Shown piece after piece: positions 9,755 through 21,122 of a stretch of 64,000 nt of DNA. Origin of the DNA: Eriocheir sinensis (Eukaryota; Arthropoda; Malacostraca; Decapoda; Varunidae); NCBI RefSeq assembly GCF_024679095.1, contig NW_026111758.1:262501-326500 (forward strand). The letters are read 5' to 3'. Numbering within the stretch: position 1 is the first letter of the stretch; every line of letters begins with the position of its first letter. The notes beneath the pieces were generated by a model, which saw only the letters and a list, made by a program, of their open reading frames with translations, did no database searches and was not told the origin of the DNA. The position numbers and the translations under genes are program-made.

Positions 9755-9995
9755 CCCATTCTCATCTATGCTTCCTTACTAATGAAGCTTTCTATACAGC
9801 AAAGTGCGGTCATTCTCTGTTGATTTATACCCTATGGTGCTAGCTATCATGTATTTGAAGATGACCTAAACTTAACCTAACAAAACCCCAAACAGTCACT
9901 ATAGGTCCTGACTCAGAAAACTCATCTATGGTTCCTTTTTAATGAGACTTTCTATACAACAAAGTTAAGTCATTCTTTGTTGATTTATACCATAA
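9755..9995 (+). repeat. Dispersed 185-bp-class repeat, two units
   Basis: The block CTCATCTATG-n-TTCCTTACTAATGA-n-CTTTCTATACA-n-AAAG-n-TTGATTTATACC occurs twice here. The reverse complement occurs at 59580-59960. The stretch 9996-10530 has no recognisable feature apart from GTGT-rich patches near 10365-10440. Confidence 0.75.
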
Positions 9996-10531
9996 ACTGT
10001 CATGCATGACAGTCTTGAGTTATTCATTTAAAAGTTCCTTTGAGATGAATGTGCTCACAAAAACCAATTTTAACATGCTTTACAATTTCATGTGATATTC
10101 TTTAGTCAAGCAGAGAAAATAAAATCCCACATTAATATTCTCCAGCATTTTGTACTCTTTCTTACATAATGCAACTGTTTCCTCTGCAAAAACTTTGCAA
10201 ACGTTTGCACTTCACTTTTATACAAACACGGGATTGCAGCATTGCAGCAGCCGTGACAGTACACCAGTAGAGTCACACTGAAGGCACCATTTTGTGTGGG
10301 AGATCTTGATCATGACTGTAATGTGCCGGGCACCAGTATGGGTTATAACACGCTGGGTACTCAGTGTGTGTGTAGGAAATGTTCAGGACAAATGTTTTGT
10401 GTGGAAGTGTGCCAGACTGTGTGTAGGAAATATGACACCACTCCAGTGTGTGAGGATGTGTAGGAGACATGACTTCGCCCCCTTCCACTGCCTTCCCATT
10501 TCCCCCTCAATAACCCCGCCCTCCATCCCAG

Positions 10532-10712
10532 GTGGTGAGGCCAAGGGGCAGAGGTTGTCCCTGCCACTGCGTGCTGTCCGGGCTGCACCACGACCACTGC
10601 TGGCTGAAGGAGGTCACGCTGGACTGCCGCGTGTGCTTCTGCTGCTTCAGGGGAGAGATGCGCCAGGGGAACCTCACCACCATGTGTCTCACCCTGCACC
10701 AGCTGACCAGGG
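10532..10712 (+). CDS. Candidate Cys/His-rich coding exon (probably THAP gene exon 4)
   Basis: The acceptor CCCTCCATCCCAG and donor G|GTGAGG enclose 181 bases. Phase 0 entry gives a Cys/His-rich peptide: RGCPCHCVLSGLHHDHCWLK, EVTLDCRVCFCCFRGEMRQG, then NLTTMCLTLHQLTR, ending in phase 1. Other frames are Pro/Ala/Arg-rich composition products. The spacing C-x-C-x-C-n-HHDHC-n-C-x2-C-x-CC suggests metal binding or a disulphide-rich fold, but I do not recognise a family. Entry phase fits the inferred exit of the exon at 9318. Same-gene membership is inference. Confidence 0.5.
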
Positions 10713-10744
10713 GTGAGGGGGGAAGAAAGAGATTACTATAGTTT

Positions 10745-13700
10745 ACCTAGTTGTATTCACCTAGTTGTGACATACGGGAAAAGAGCTACGCTCGCGCTGT
10801 CCAGTCTCCATATCTTCTCTTATCCAACCTTTCCTTAAAATCATGAATGTTTCTTGCACAAACCCCCTCCTCCTCCAGTCCATTCCACAGCTCAATGCTT
10901 CTGTTTAGGAAGCTAAACTTTTTCACATCTCGCCTACACGTGGTCGCCCTCAACTTCGTTCCATGTCCTCTTGTTTCTCTCTCGCTCCACACACACAGGT
11001 CCTCTCTGTCCAGATTATCCACCCCGCTCGCCACCCTGTACATCACTATCAGGTCTCCTCTTTCTCTTCTTCTCTCCAGGGTTGTGAGCCCCATGCTATT
11101 GAGTCTCTCCTCGTAAGTCTGATCCCTAAGTTCCGGTACCATCTTAGTTGCCATTCTCTGTACTCTTTCCAGCTTTCTTATGTTCTTCTTTTTATGAGGA
11201 GGCCAGACCACTGCTGCATACTCCAACCTTGGCCTTATCATTGTAACTATTATTTTCTTCGTCATCTCGTCCAAATACACAAATGCCGTCCTTATGTTCC
11301 TCAGCAAATTCATAGTTTGTCCCGTTATCCTGTTGATGTGTTTGTCCGGTGACATGTTCTCTGAGACAGTCACTCCCAAATCTTTTTCTTCCACTCCTCT
11401 GCATATTATCTCACTTCCCATCTAATAATCATATTCACATCTTCTACCACTCCTACCAAACTCTATTTTTTTACATTTCCCAAGGTTGAACTCCATCTGC
11501 CATGTACCACTCCACTCCCATATTTTGTCCAGGTCCCTCTGCAATGCCTCACAGTCCTTCACATCATTGACTCGTCTCAATAGCTTTGCATCATCTGCAA
11601 ACAAACTCACATAGCTGGTCACTCCTTCCACCATATCATTTATATAAACAGCAAACATTATTGGCGCCAGCACCGAACCTTGTGGGACCCCACTCCTCAC
11701 TGGGCACCAGTTGGAAACCTTGTCCTTGATTATTGTCCTCATTTCCCTGTTAGTTAGGAAGTCCTCCAGCCACTTAATCAGTCCATCACCCACTCCACCC
11801 CTATTTTTAATCTTCCAAATTAGTCTTCTGTGCAGTACTTTGTCGAATGCCTTTTTCAAATCCAGGTACACTCCATCCCCCCAGCCTTCTCTCTCTTGTA
11901 TTAAATCTGTCACCCTTGAGTAGTAACATAACAAGTTGGTGACACACGATCTCCCTCCTGAATCCAAACTGGCAATCAGAGATAACTCTCACTTTCCAAA
12001 AAATCCGACCACCTGTTTTTAACCAACCTCTCACATATCTTTGCAACCACACTAGTGAGTGATACCGGTCTGTAATTTAATGGGTCCTCTCTCTCTCCTC
12101 CTTTATAAATTGGTACTATGTTTGCTCTCTTCCAATCTTGTGGTACCCTTCCTTCACGCAGGGAGGTGCTCATTATGGAGTGCAGTTTCTCTGCAAGTTG
12201 CTCACTACATTCTTTCAGGATCCAGCCTGACACTTCATCCGGCCCTGTCGCCTTTCTTACATCCAGCTTGTTCAAGCTTTCCTTGACCTCCTGCACCGTT
12301 AACTGTATCTCCTGCATAACCCTTCCTCTTTCCTGGCCCGGTGGTTGTACGAATTCGTCTTCCTTTGTGAAAACTCTATGAAAGCTGTTGTTCATCACTT
12401 CTGCCATCTCTGCTAGGTCTTCATATGCAGTTCCACCCATTTTCAGTTTATCGATTGTTTCTCTATTCTTTAATTTGCCGTTCACATGTCTATAAAATAA
12501 TTTAGGTTTGTCTTTGCATTTGTCGATTATATCTTTTTCATATTTCCGTTTTTCTTCTCTTCTAATCTTTGTATATTCATTCCTTCCTTGTTTGAAATTG
12601 TTCCACGCGTTGATTCTTCCTCGTCTCCTCCATCCCTTCCAGGCTTCCTCCTTTCTTTTTCTAGCTGCCTCGCATCTTTTGTTAAACCACTTCTTTTTAC
12701 CAACATCCTTTTTGGTTACCTAAGGGACATATCTATTCTTGGTTTCTTTGTACAGCTTTAAAAACTCCTCCCACTTGTCTTGGGTACTTTTGGCTTTGTA
12801 CAGCCCACTCCAATTTGCATTTTCAAAAAAAGTTCTCATATTAACAAAGTCTGCCTTAGAGTAGTTACTTCTCCCTATTTTGTGATCCTCTTTTTGGTCA
12901 ATCGTTCTCTCTTCTTTTACTTCAAATTCCACAATTGCATGCTCACTTTTTGCTATTTGGCAGTCTATTTTTATACTTTCAATTACTTCCAGTTCCTTGC
13001 TAAAAACCAGGTCTAATCTTGATGCCTCGCCTTCTTTCCTGAATCTAGTATGTTCCTTAATCCATTGCGTCAGCACATGTTCCATTGCCAGTTGCAGGAG
13101 TCTTCCTCCCCAAAGACTTCTGTTCCCTGTGTTTGCCAATCCTCCCATTCTACCCCATTGCAATTAAAATCACCCATTAAAATTATTCTGTCACCCCTTC
13201 TCAACATTCCATCCAGGCAACTCACTTTGTCTTGTATCATTTGTTCATATTCTCGGGCCTTCCATGCATTGGTTCCTGGTGGCACATACCCTACTACATG
13301 CTGCCTCCTTCTTCCTTCAGCACCCACAGTTTCCACTTTCAGTACCTCTACCAAGCCTTCACCCTCAATCACCTCTTCCACTCTAATGCCTTCCCTTACC
13401 ATCAGCATCACACCTCCTCCCTGTTTTCTCTTTCTGTCTCTCCTCCATATATTGTCTGCACCTTCTCCAATCCCCACCACCTCAACAGAGTCACACAACA
13501 TAGTTTCTGTCAGCCCCACAATATCAGGTTCTCTGTCTCTCAAATAGTCATTAAACTCTATCCATGATGACACTATACCATTGATATTCGTATAAGACAC
13601 TTTCCATCCTTCCTCCTTTCCTGTTAGACTTTTTCTCTCCTTCCTCTCGTCACCATGAACAACTTCCTCACTTTCATATCCATTACTCTCCAAAAAGGCT

Positions 13701-13975
13701 CCTTTTTATCTTCTTCCGATCTCTTCTCATTTAAATCACGAACCTCACCTCTGAGTTCATTCAACTTGTCTCTCTCTTGTTCATTCAAATCTTTCCTCAG
13801 CCACATCATTTTGGTGTCTTCTTCTCCCGCTGGCTTCCAAGCTCCTGCCAGGGCCTCTTCTGCTTTGCTCTGTGCCTTGAATCGAATCCTAATTGGTCTA
13901 TCTTTTCTCCATTGTATTTTCCAATCCTATGACAGCAGTGTGTGTATGTTTGTGTATGTATTAATGGATTTGCTT
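10745..13975 (-). pseudogene. CR1-like non-LTR retrotransposon, nearly full length (CR1-A copy 1)
   Basis: Read leftward: the end of an ORF1-like charged coil (LRKDLNEQERDKLNELRGEV at about 13800), an APE-type endonuclease (VSYTNINGIVSSWIEF, IVGLTETML, ILMGDFNCNGVEWEDW; 13600-13100), then RT with KATGPDEVSGWILKECSEQL, NYRPVSLTSVVAKICERLVK, YLDLKKAFDKVLHRRLIW, VPQGSVLAPIMFAVYINDMV and an intact catalytic FADDAK, a thumb region, and a tail ending LDKRRYGDW near 10790. Damage: a frame change near 13070-13163, a stop at about 12721 where copy 2 (near 41429) reads Glu, and a frame change at 11970. The 3' end carries CACCTAGTTGTA-type tail repeats at 10745-10770. It is therefore not autonomous, but only lightly broken. 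Confidence 0.85.
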
Positions 13976-14108
13976 TAGTTTATTCTTTTATTTTATTTTA
14001 ACCTTTTTCTTACTTTTTCTTCTTTCTTGCTCTGGGGGAGGAAGGGGGGAGCCTGGGGACTGGGGGAAGGGTGATTATGTATGTGTGTGTGTATGTATGT
14101 GTGTGTGT

Positions 14109-14146
<38 letters not shown>

Positions 14147-14350
14147 GTGATTTAGTTTATTCTCTTGTTCTTCTTCCTCTTTTTTCCTCTTCATCAGTTG
14201 CCCCGGGGCTAGTGTAGGGGGGCGAGGGCAGGGGGGAACCTGGGGGATGAGGGAAAGATTACTGGGGAGGCAGGGGAAAGGAATTTGGGGGAATGGGAGG
14301 TTGGGGAAGGGAAAGAGGGCTGGGGGAAGGGTGACTTGAGTGAGCTAGGG
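13976..14350. repeat. TG microsatellite and G-rich tract
   Basis: TG/TATG repeats run at 14075-14145, followed by GGGGAAGG-rich sequence. No coding signal. Confidence 0.85.
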
Positions 14351-14354
14351 GGAA

Positions 14355-14589
14355 GGTATCAATGTGTGTATTTACCTATTTGTATTTACCTAGTTGTGAA
14401 ATACAGGAAAAAAGCTGTACTAGGCTCGTGCTGTCCCGTCTCCATAACGCTTATTATCCAGTTTGGCTTTAGATTCATGAATAGTTTTTGCACACGCAAT
14501 CTCCTTGTCAAGTTCGTTCCATGTTGTTATGCTTCTCTATGGAAAACTATTTCTTTGTCTCTCCTACAGTCGCTCTTCTTCAATTTCTT

Positions 14590-14590
<1 letters not shown>
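14355..14590 (-). pseudogene. CR1-like 3' end fragment
   Basis: The minus strand encodes an RT tail of the same type as 28915-29160 (frame-broken NWNELD-like block) and ends in tail units TATTTACCTAGTTGTGAAAT. It is very short and 5'-truncated at a GT microsatellite. Confidence 0.65.
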
Positions 14591-14630
<40 letters not shown>

Positions 14631-14850
14631 TTACTTAGTTGTATTTACCTAGTTGTAGTTTTACAGGGCCTGGGCTTACGTTCGTGTGGTCCCTTCTCCA
14701 TATCTATACTTGTCCAGCTTTTCCTTAAAGTTGTTCACACTCCTTGCCAATACTACATCCTCACTTAGTCTGTTGCGGGGAGCTATATTTCTTAAGTCTG
14801 TCAAGCATCTTCCCTTTCTTAATTGTGTTGCTGGTGTTTCTTCCTTCTCT
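14591..14850 (-). pseudogene. GT microsatellite plus a second non-LTR 3' end
   Basis: (GT)n at 14594-14628 is followed by tail repeats TATTTACCTAGTTGTAGTTT and a distinct 3' UTR/RT tail (minus). Several element types here share the ATTTACCTAGTTGT tail unit and lie end to end. Confidence 0.55.
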
Positions 14851-14859
14851 TAGTAGTAA

Positions 14860-15400
14860 CTAAGCTACCTAAGCCTGTTCTTGTGCTGCCAAAGAGAGGC
14901 AGCTCACAATAGATACCAGAGCCTTCGCACTCCTGCTAACCATGATCTTTACGTGTCCGCCCGGAATCGTGCCAAATCTATTCTTCGACTTACCAAAACC
15001 TCTTTCATCCATATCAAATGTCAAAACCTTGCTTTTTCTAGTTCTTCCAGAGACTTCTGGCATCTAGCCAAAAATATCTCCTCCAATTTCACTTCTTCCT
15101 CTTTCCCTCTCCTATATGCCTGTTACTAAGATTTTCGGAATGATGTTATCTATGCCCTCTCTGGCCTTAACTCTCAGAAGGCTTATGGACCTGATGGAGT
15201 GCCTCCTATTGTCCTTAAAAACTGTGCTTCTGTGCTGACACCCTGCCTGGTCAAACTCTTTCGTCTCTGCCTATCAACATTTACGTACCTTTCCTTACGC
15301 TGAAGTATGCCTTCATACAGCCTGTGCCTAAGAAGGGTTCCGCAAGGGGCGTTCTACTGGTGATCATCTTGCTCTCTTAACTGACTCTTGGTCATCCTGT
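14860..15400 (+). pseudogene. Jockey-like RT fragment
   Basis: Plus-strand frames read YQSLRTPANHDLYVSARNRA, DFWHLAKNISSNF, then SGLNSQKAYGPDGVPPIVLK and TPCLVKLFRLCLST. This is the region from the endonuclease-RT linker to the first RT motifs of a Jockey-type element, with stops near 15128 and 15305. It probably belongs to the same family as the 3' pieces at 26.7, 36.6, 47.3 and 49.5 kb. It ends at the 50-bp satellite. Confidence 0.7.
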
Positions 15401-15404
15401 CTTA

Positions 15405-15575
15405 AGTAATCGGGTAGCCAAACATTTTTCTGGTAGATTTTGGTGTGCATTTAAGTAAAATGGTAGCTAAACTTTTTTTGATGGTAGATTTTGGTGTGCA
15501 TTTAACTAATCGGGTAGCCGAACTATTTTTTTGTGTTAGATTTTGGTGTGTATTTAAGTAATCGGGTAGCCTAAC
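15405..15575. repeat. 50-bp satellite, block 1
   Basis: Units of the form GGTAGATTTTGGTGTGTATT-n-AAGTAATCGGGTAGCC-n-AACTATTTTT repeat about three times. The block continues at 16707 and again from 22491. Confidence 0.9.
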
Positions 15576-16706
15576 CATAGCTGGGCACGATAACATAAAA
15601 CCTTATTCCCGATAACCGATAACTGATAATGGAAAACCTTATCGGTGATAACCGATATTTGTTAACTGGAGACACAAATATAGGCGATAACCGATAACCG
15701 ATACTTGATATAGATCCACAATTCCAATACTAGCTAGCGATAAGTCCGATAGGCGAAAACGACAATATATTGATATTTCAAATAAAAAAAAAAACATACA
15801 TGTATTCAAATTTAATATTATTTGTATTTTATAAAACTTATAAAACCTGAAAACCACACGTTGACACGTACCTATGAACGGTAATACTAGAAACGCATGA
15901 ACCGGTGTTGTGTTATTTGGCGTCCCCACCGTCAAAAGCTGGCGCTTTTTTTACAAACACTGGTCTCTTGTGAACTGCGCATGCTCAGAAAGGTAGATGT
16001 ACAGTCTCACAAAGAATTTTAATTATTGTTGGAAGGCTGAATCAGACATACAGTATTAATTATCTCGTTGTTTAGAACGACACTCTGTACGAGTTGTATT
16101 TATATGTACAGAGTGTCATTCTAGAAACAGCGAGGATGGTGGTACTATTTGTCTGATTCAGCCTTCCAGCAACTCTTGATGTGTTAAAAAGCTTTGTGAG
16201 ACTGTACAGGGCTACGCTTACTGGTCTGAACATGCGCTCTGTTTGTTTTGATGATGGGACACCAAATAACACAACACCGGGTGCCTTCAATACCATGGCA
16301 TGCTCACAAACGAATATGGAATATCAAATTTGAGGCAGTGAATAATAATTTTTGGGGCAAGGCAAAATGATTTGTCTCTTTGATATATTGATTTTTGAGT
16401 CTAACATAAAAAAATAAGCTAGTGTTTTAATGTTGATCATCTAAGTATGAAATCTCTTCACCGAAGATATTTCACACCCCGAAAATTTTTCATTCAACAC
16501 CGGGCGCCCGGCCACACATGCGCAGTGGGCAGGAGACAACTTTTTTTTCTGAAAGGCAGAAAAAAAGTATCGATTATCGCTAATTTGGTTACAAAAGTAA
16601 CGAAGATACCGATATATATTTAAATAAGTAGCGGATGGCCGATAACCCGATTTTGTTATCAGCGATAAAGTATCGCGATAACTTATCGTGATAACGTCCA
16701 CCTATG
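15576..16706. mobile_element. Non-autonomous hAT element with 8-bp target duplication
   Basis: The ends are CATAGCTGGGCACGATAA on the left and, reverse-complemented, CATAGGTGGACGTTATCA on the right, hAT-like imperfect terminal inverted repeats. AGCCTAAC is present exactly on both sides (15568-15575 and 16707-16714), the 8-bp duplication typical of hAT. The subterminal region is rich in GATAACCGATA motifs, possible transposase-binding sites. No transposase is encoded. It is 1131 bp, inserted in the 50-bp satellite. Confidence 0.85.
15895..16290. repeat. Large internal palindrome of the hAT element
   Basis: GGTGTTGTGTTATTTGGCGT near 15905 pairs with AAATAACACAACACCGGG near 16264, and GGAAGGCTGAATCAGACA near 16030 pairs with TGTCTGATTCAGCCTTCC near 16150. 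The centre is at about 16090. It could be a second MITE nested in the first. Confidence 0.8.
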
Positions 16707-16944
16707 AGCCTAACTATCTTTTGTGGTAGATTTTGGTGTGTATTTAAGTAATCGGGTAGCCAAACTATTTTTTGTGGTAGATTTTGGTGTGTATTTAAGT
16801 AATCGGGTAGCCTAACTATTTTTTGTGGTAGATTTTGGTGTGTATTTAAGTAATCGGGTAGCCTAACTATTTTTTGTGGTAGATTTTGTGTATTTAAGTA
16901 ATCAGGTAGCCTAACTATTTTTGTGGTAGGTTTTGGTGTATTTA
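16707..16944. repeat. 50-bp satellite, block 2
   Basis: Four to five units continue the array across the hAT insertion. Arrays then stop at TATTTAACCCCTCAGAGC. Confidence 0.9.
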
Positions 16945-17794
16945 ACCCCTCAGAGCCGCAAAAGTTTTTCTCGGGTGATCTCCCATGACTCAAATGTCAT
17001 CGATAAATACACCGTGAAACTGCGAAATAGTCATTAAAGTGGACGCCTACGGTGGGTCCTCCTGCACATACAGTTTGTCCAATATGTTTGAAGTTTTAGT
17101 ATGTTGTTTGTTGATGTAAAGGTATATGATATTCTGTGAATTTCATTAAATTCGGGTGAAGTTTAGGAGATACTCAAACAAAGCGTATATTTCTTTTTTT
17201 TTTTTTTTGTTTCACAGACTTTGTTTCAGTTAATCGCCTTGAAAAAAAATACCACAGAAACTTTGTTTACGTATCTACATTTCCCAGCTAGAAAAAAAAA
17301 AATGTTTAGTCTTCGAAAAGAAATTGTCACATAGTTTTCTCCACTCTGTGTCCCGTTTTCTTTTGATATTTTTTGAAATTTTATAGAGGGCAAATATTGT
17401 CCTTAAGTTGTAATTTCAAATGATACCTAACAAAAGTCGATCAGACTTTTCGAGATATTGGCTCCAAAGATTTTTTCCATTTCCTCCCTGTCCTACCATT
17501 TGTACTTATTTGATTGGCATGAAATTTTCACAGATGATTGTATATACCTTGCTAACATACCTCAGAATAATAAGGCATCTGGTCCCCCTTTCTAAGAAAG
17601 TATTACTCACTTGCAGGTGGGGTGTCAGAAGGCGCCACCTTCCTCATTGTAGCCAGATTTTATCTAGAATCCTCCAGGCTGGTATGTCTCTTCCTTCTTC
17701 TCAGTTCTTTCTTCTTTGTCTTGGGTGTTGCATGCCGTGATCTTTCCTGTCTAGCAACACTGAAGGATTCTTGAAATTGCCTGCAACTTTCAGA
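16945..17794. other. Unassigned sequence inside the satellite locus
   Basis: AT-rich, non-repetitive sequence with short T and A homopolymers and no recognisable protein. It begins TTAACCCC, which resembles a piggyBac end, but no matching right end was found. Confidence 0.3.
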
Positions 17795-19330
17795 TTTCTA
17801 CCATAGGTAGAATATTGGTTAAACTGATGCTGACATTTAAACTGGCTTGATTTATGATTTGGTGAGTTAGGTGAGCTGACCCCCCAAATTTGCATATCTT
17901 TGTTCCTAATGATAACAACAAAAAAAAAAACTGTTCCTAGAGGTTTCAGATTTCTACTATAGGTAGAAGGAGCATAACTAAGGCAGACAAAACTAGTATC
18001 TGTTGGAAATACCTGATGCATATATAGCATAGAGTATGGAAGACATTTTACATATATTTTTCAAGAGTATATTGTTTCTCAATATGTTAATGTGTATTCA
18101 TTGGTCTTTACAGTCACTCGCTGTTTTCAGTTTCATCGTCGACTACACTGCAGCATTTTTCCCTGGAAAAGGAAAAAGTTCGGCCACTAAAGATCTTGGA
18201 GAAGAACGCCAATTTCCAGAACTCTTTCACAGCCTTAGGAAGGAACAAATCAACATCAGATGAAACTTTTTCTCAATTGAGAAGTTCACAGCTGAAATGT
18301 ACGGTAAAAAGGAAAAGTCAATTCATCAATGATATACGATTAAATTATTCCTAGAACGGTACAAACCCTTTCTGGTAAATTGGATGAAGCGCGCATCAGC
18401 TGCTTGAAAAAATGGATAGTGCTAAGCACCTCTCCCACCGTGTCAAGCAACAACCTGAAGCAGAAAATAAAGAGAGCACACCTCATAGCTAATAGGTGGA
18501 ATTCTGTTGATCTTGCTACCAGAGTCCTATCTCGCCAACAGAGTCTGATGGACTTTGGATATGGTAGCTACTAGATTCTTGGACAGAAGGTGACTTGTAT
18601 TCCCAAGACAATCGACGTGCTGCATGAATGACAAGGATGCATTCTTGATGATGAAGATATTAATGACTGCACAGGTAAGCGTACTTACTTTAATGAATAA
18701 TCGCAATATTAATCTATTTCATTATTACTGCTGTGTTAATTTATGGCAGATAATTGAAGGCCATTGATAAACCCATTTTCAGGATTGAACGTACAAGAAA
18801 CTATAAAAACAATCCAGAATTACAAATAACTCGCGGTTAAAGTTACTTCACATATTAGCAAAAGTAGCATCCTCGGTTGATTTCAGTTAAATAAAAATTT
18901 TCTTCCAGATGACTTGGCAATGGAAAGTGACACTGATGCAGATGATACTTACTGACGATGAAACTGAAAAACAGCGAGGACTGTGGAAGACCAATGAATA
19001 CACGTTAACACATTGAGAAACAATATACTCTTGAAAAATATATGTAAAATGTCTTCCACTCTATGCTATACTATATGCATCAGTGTATTTCCAACGAATG
19101 CTAGTTTTTATGTCTGCCTTTAGTTATGCTCCCTTTCTACTCCATAGTAGAAATCTGAAACCTCTAGGAACAGGCTTTTTTGTTGTTATCCTTAGGAACA
19201 AAGATAGGTAAATTTGTGGGCAGCTTTCACCCTAACTCACCCCCTTAAATCCTTAAATCAAGTCAGTTTTTTGCTTGTCGTCAAAGCATCAGTTTATCTT
19301 ATTTATTCTCACCTATGGTAGAAATCTGAA
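17795..19330. repeat. 1.5-kb inverted repeat (foldback) with a 0.8-kb spacer
   Basis: The left arm (17795-18135) pairs with the right arm (18955-19330): GAAGACATTTTACATATATT on the left corresponds to the complement of AATATATGTAAAATGTCTTC on the right, and TTCCTAGAGGTTTCAGATTT to AAATCTGAAACCTCTAGGAA. The spacer has short frames of unknown identity (for example KQKIKRAHLIANRWNSVDLA at about 18455-18515). Confidence 0.8.
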
Positions 19331-20210
19331 AGTTGTAGGAACAGTTTTTTTTTGTTGTTGTTGTTATCCTTAGGAACAAAGAGATGGCTGCTTTTTGGGG
19401 GTCATTGACATTAACTTACCACCCTTTAATCATGTCAGTTTATATGTCAATATTAGTTAAACTATTTTCTCTACCTATGGTAAAATCTGAATGTTGTACG
19501 AACAGTTTTTGTTGTTGTTGTTGTTATCCTTAGGAACAAAGAGATGTAAATTTTGGGGGGTCAGGCTGGACACTAACTTACCAAATTCTTTTAATCATGT
19601 CAGTTAATATGTCAATATTAGTTAAAGCTACTTATTCTACTCTATGGTAGAAATCTGAATGTTGTACTGAACAATTTATTTTATTTAATTTACCCCTAGA
19701 ACTAAATGGACATTATTTTGGGGTCAGCTGACTTCCTCTTACCACCAGAAAAATAAGTCAGTTTTTACTCCAACATTACTTTTTTTTTGTTACTTAAAGT
19801 AACTATATATAATAAATATAAAACTGTAACTCATAGTTGTTCTTTTTTACCTCACGGGGTCAAAATAAGCAAAATTTAAGAGGTTGGGGCTGACCACATC
19901 TTACCACACCTGATAATGTTGTCAGTTTTAGTCTCATTATCATCAATTTGGACAGATTTCAACTCTGTGCTACTGCATTTTGGTACGTGTAGCTCTTTGG
20001 GGTAAGACATTTTTACCCCAAGGGCCAAAATCAGGACTAAATTATGGAGGGCAGTTGACAACTTTACCACCGAGAAATAGTGTCAAGTTATTAGTAGATT
20101 CATATCTACTGCATTTTATCATTATACTGAGTGAATATGATTCGTGTAGCTTTTGGGGTAAAAATCCAACACTTTTTAGGGTCTTTTAAGGGCAGCTGAC
20201 CCTTCTATCC
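19331..20210. repeat. Diverged ~180-bp tandem repeat
   Basis: Units of ATGGTAGAAATCTGAA-n-GTTGTTATCCTTAGGAACAA-n-GGGGTCAGCTGAC recur near 19310, 19480 and 19640 and more distantly to 20200. The same sequence forms the right arm of the foldback at 17795-19330, so the array and the foldback share an origin. The stretch 20211-20500 has no recognised feature. Confidence 0.65.
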
Positions 20211-20502
20211 CCTCTTAAATATTCTGTGAGTTGATATCGCTATATTATTAAGAATAAATACATAGTTTTATATACAAAAGTTTGAAGTGTATAGTTTGAA
20301 AAGTGCAAAATCAACCTCAAAAAGGGTATTTTAAGCGCCCCCTTTGGGGGGCAACACCCACCTGAGTTGAAGCAGCTGGACAAAACCTTTTTTTCAATTG
20401 TCGGTGATAACTTAACCAAGCATAGGAGCATTATATCTTCTGCCTTGTTAGTAAAATCACCTGTAGCTAAAGGCTCTCGGACTATCAGACCCGAGGATAT
20501 GT

Positions 20503-20625
20503 ACAGGTAACTCCTCGATTTATGCGAGTATTAAAGTCCTTGAAGAGGTCGCGTAAATAAAAAAAACAATGTAAATCAAACAAGAGGTAGGTTTCTATCG
20601 AAAAATAAATATTCACTTCATTCAG

Positions 20626-20705
<80 letters not shown>

Positions 20706-21122
20706 CCATATCACTGAGATATCCACTCAGGCACTCAGTCTCAACCTCACTCATGTCAGGAAGAAATGAGGGACACCATATGAGCGACTGGCACAGTATT
20801 AGTACCGGTACCGAACAGTCTGGTACCGGTACCATACCGTGTAGCGTTGGTGCCGTTAGAACCAGTACTGGTACCGGTAATTGCCCACCCCCATTGTTGG
20901 AGCAGTATGGCAGCGTGGGTACTCGTATTGTTCAAGTGGCGCGCAGGAAGAACTGAGCTCAGCTGTGGCCGCAGCACCGTGTGAGTCCAGTTGCGTGATG
21001 ACATCTGGAGGTCACTACAAACATCGCGTATAAGGAAAAACCTGGGCAACATTTACTTCGATTTTCGACCCCGAGTTTTTTAAGAATCGCGTAAACCTAA
21101 ATCGCGTAAATCGAGATGTTTT
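20503..21122. mobile_element. Possible Tigger/pogo-like MITE remnant with a GA run
   Basis: The left end CAGGTAACTCCTCGATTTAT (preceded by TA) is typical of Tigger-like termini. Near 21100 the reverse complement reads ATCTCGATTTACGCGATTTA, an inverted partner, but the terminal CTG-TA is not preserved. A (GA)n run occupies 20630-20700. GGTACCGGTACC-like motifs at 20800-20880 next to GCCCACCCCC could be a separate hAT end. Confidence 0.45.

Noticed and set aside
16940..16975. piggyBac left end (TTAA then CCCC)
   Set aside because: The TTAA is already part of the 50-bp satellite unit, and no matching right end with TTAA was found before 22491.
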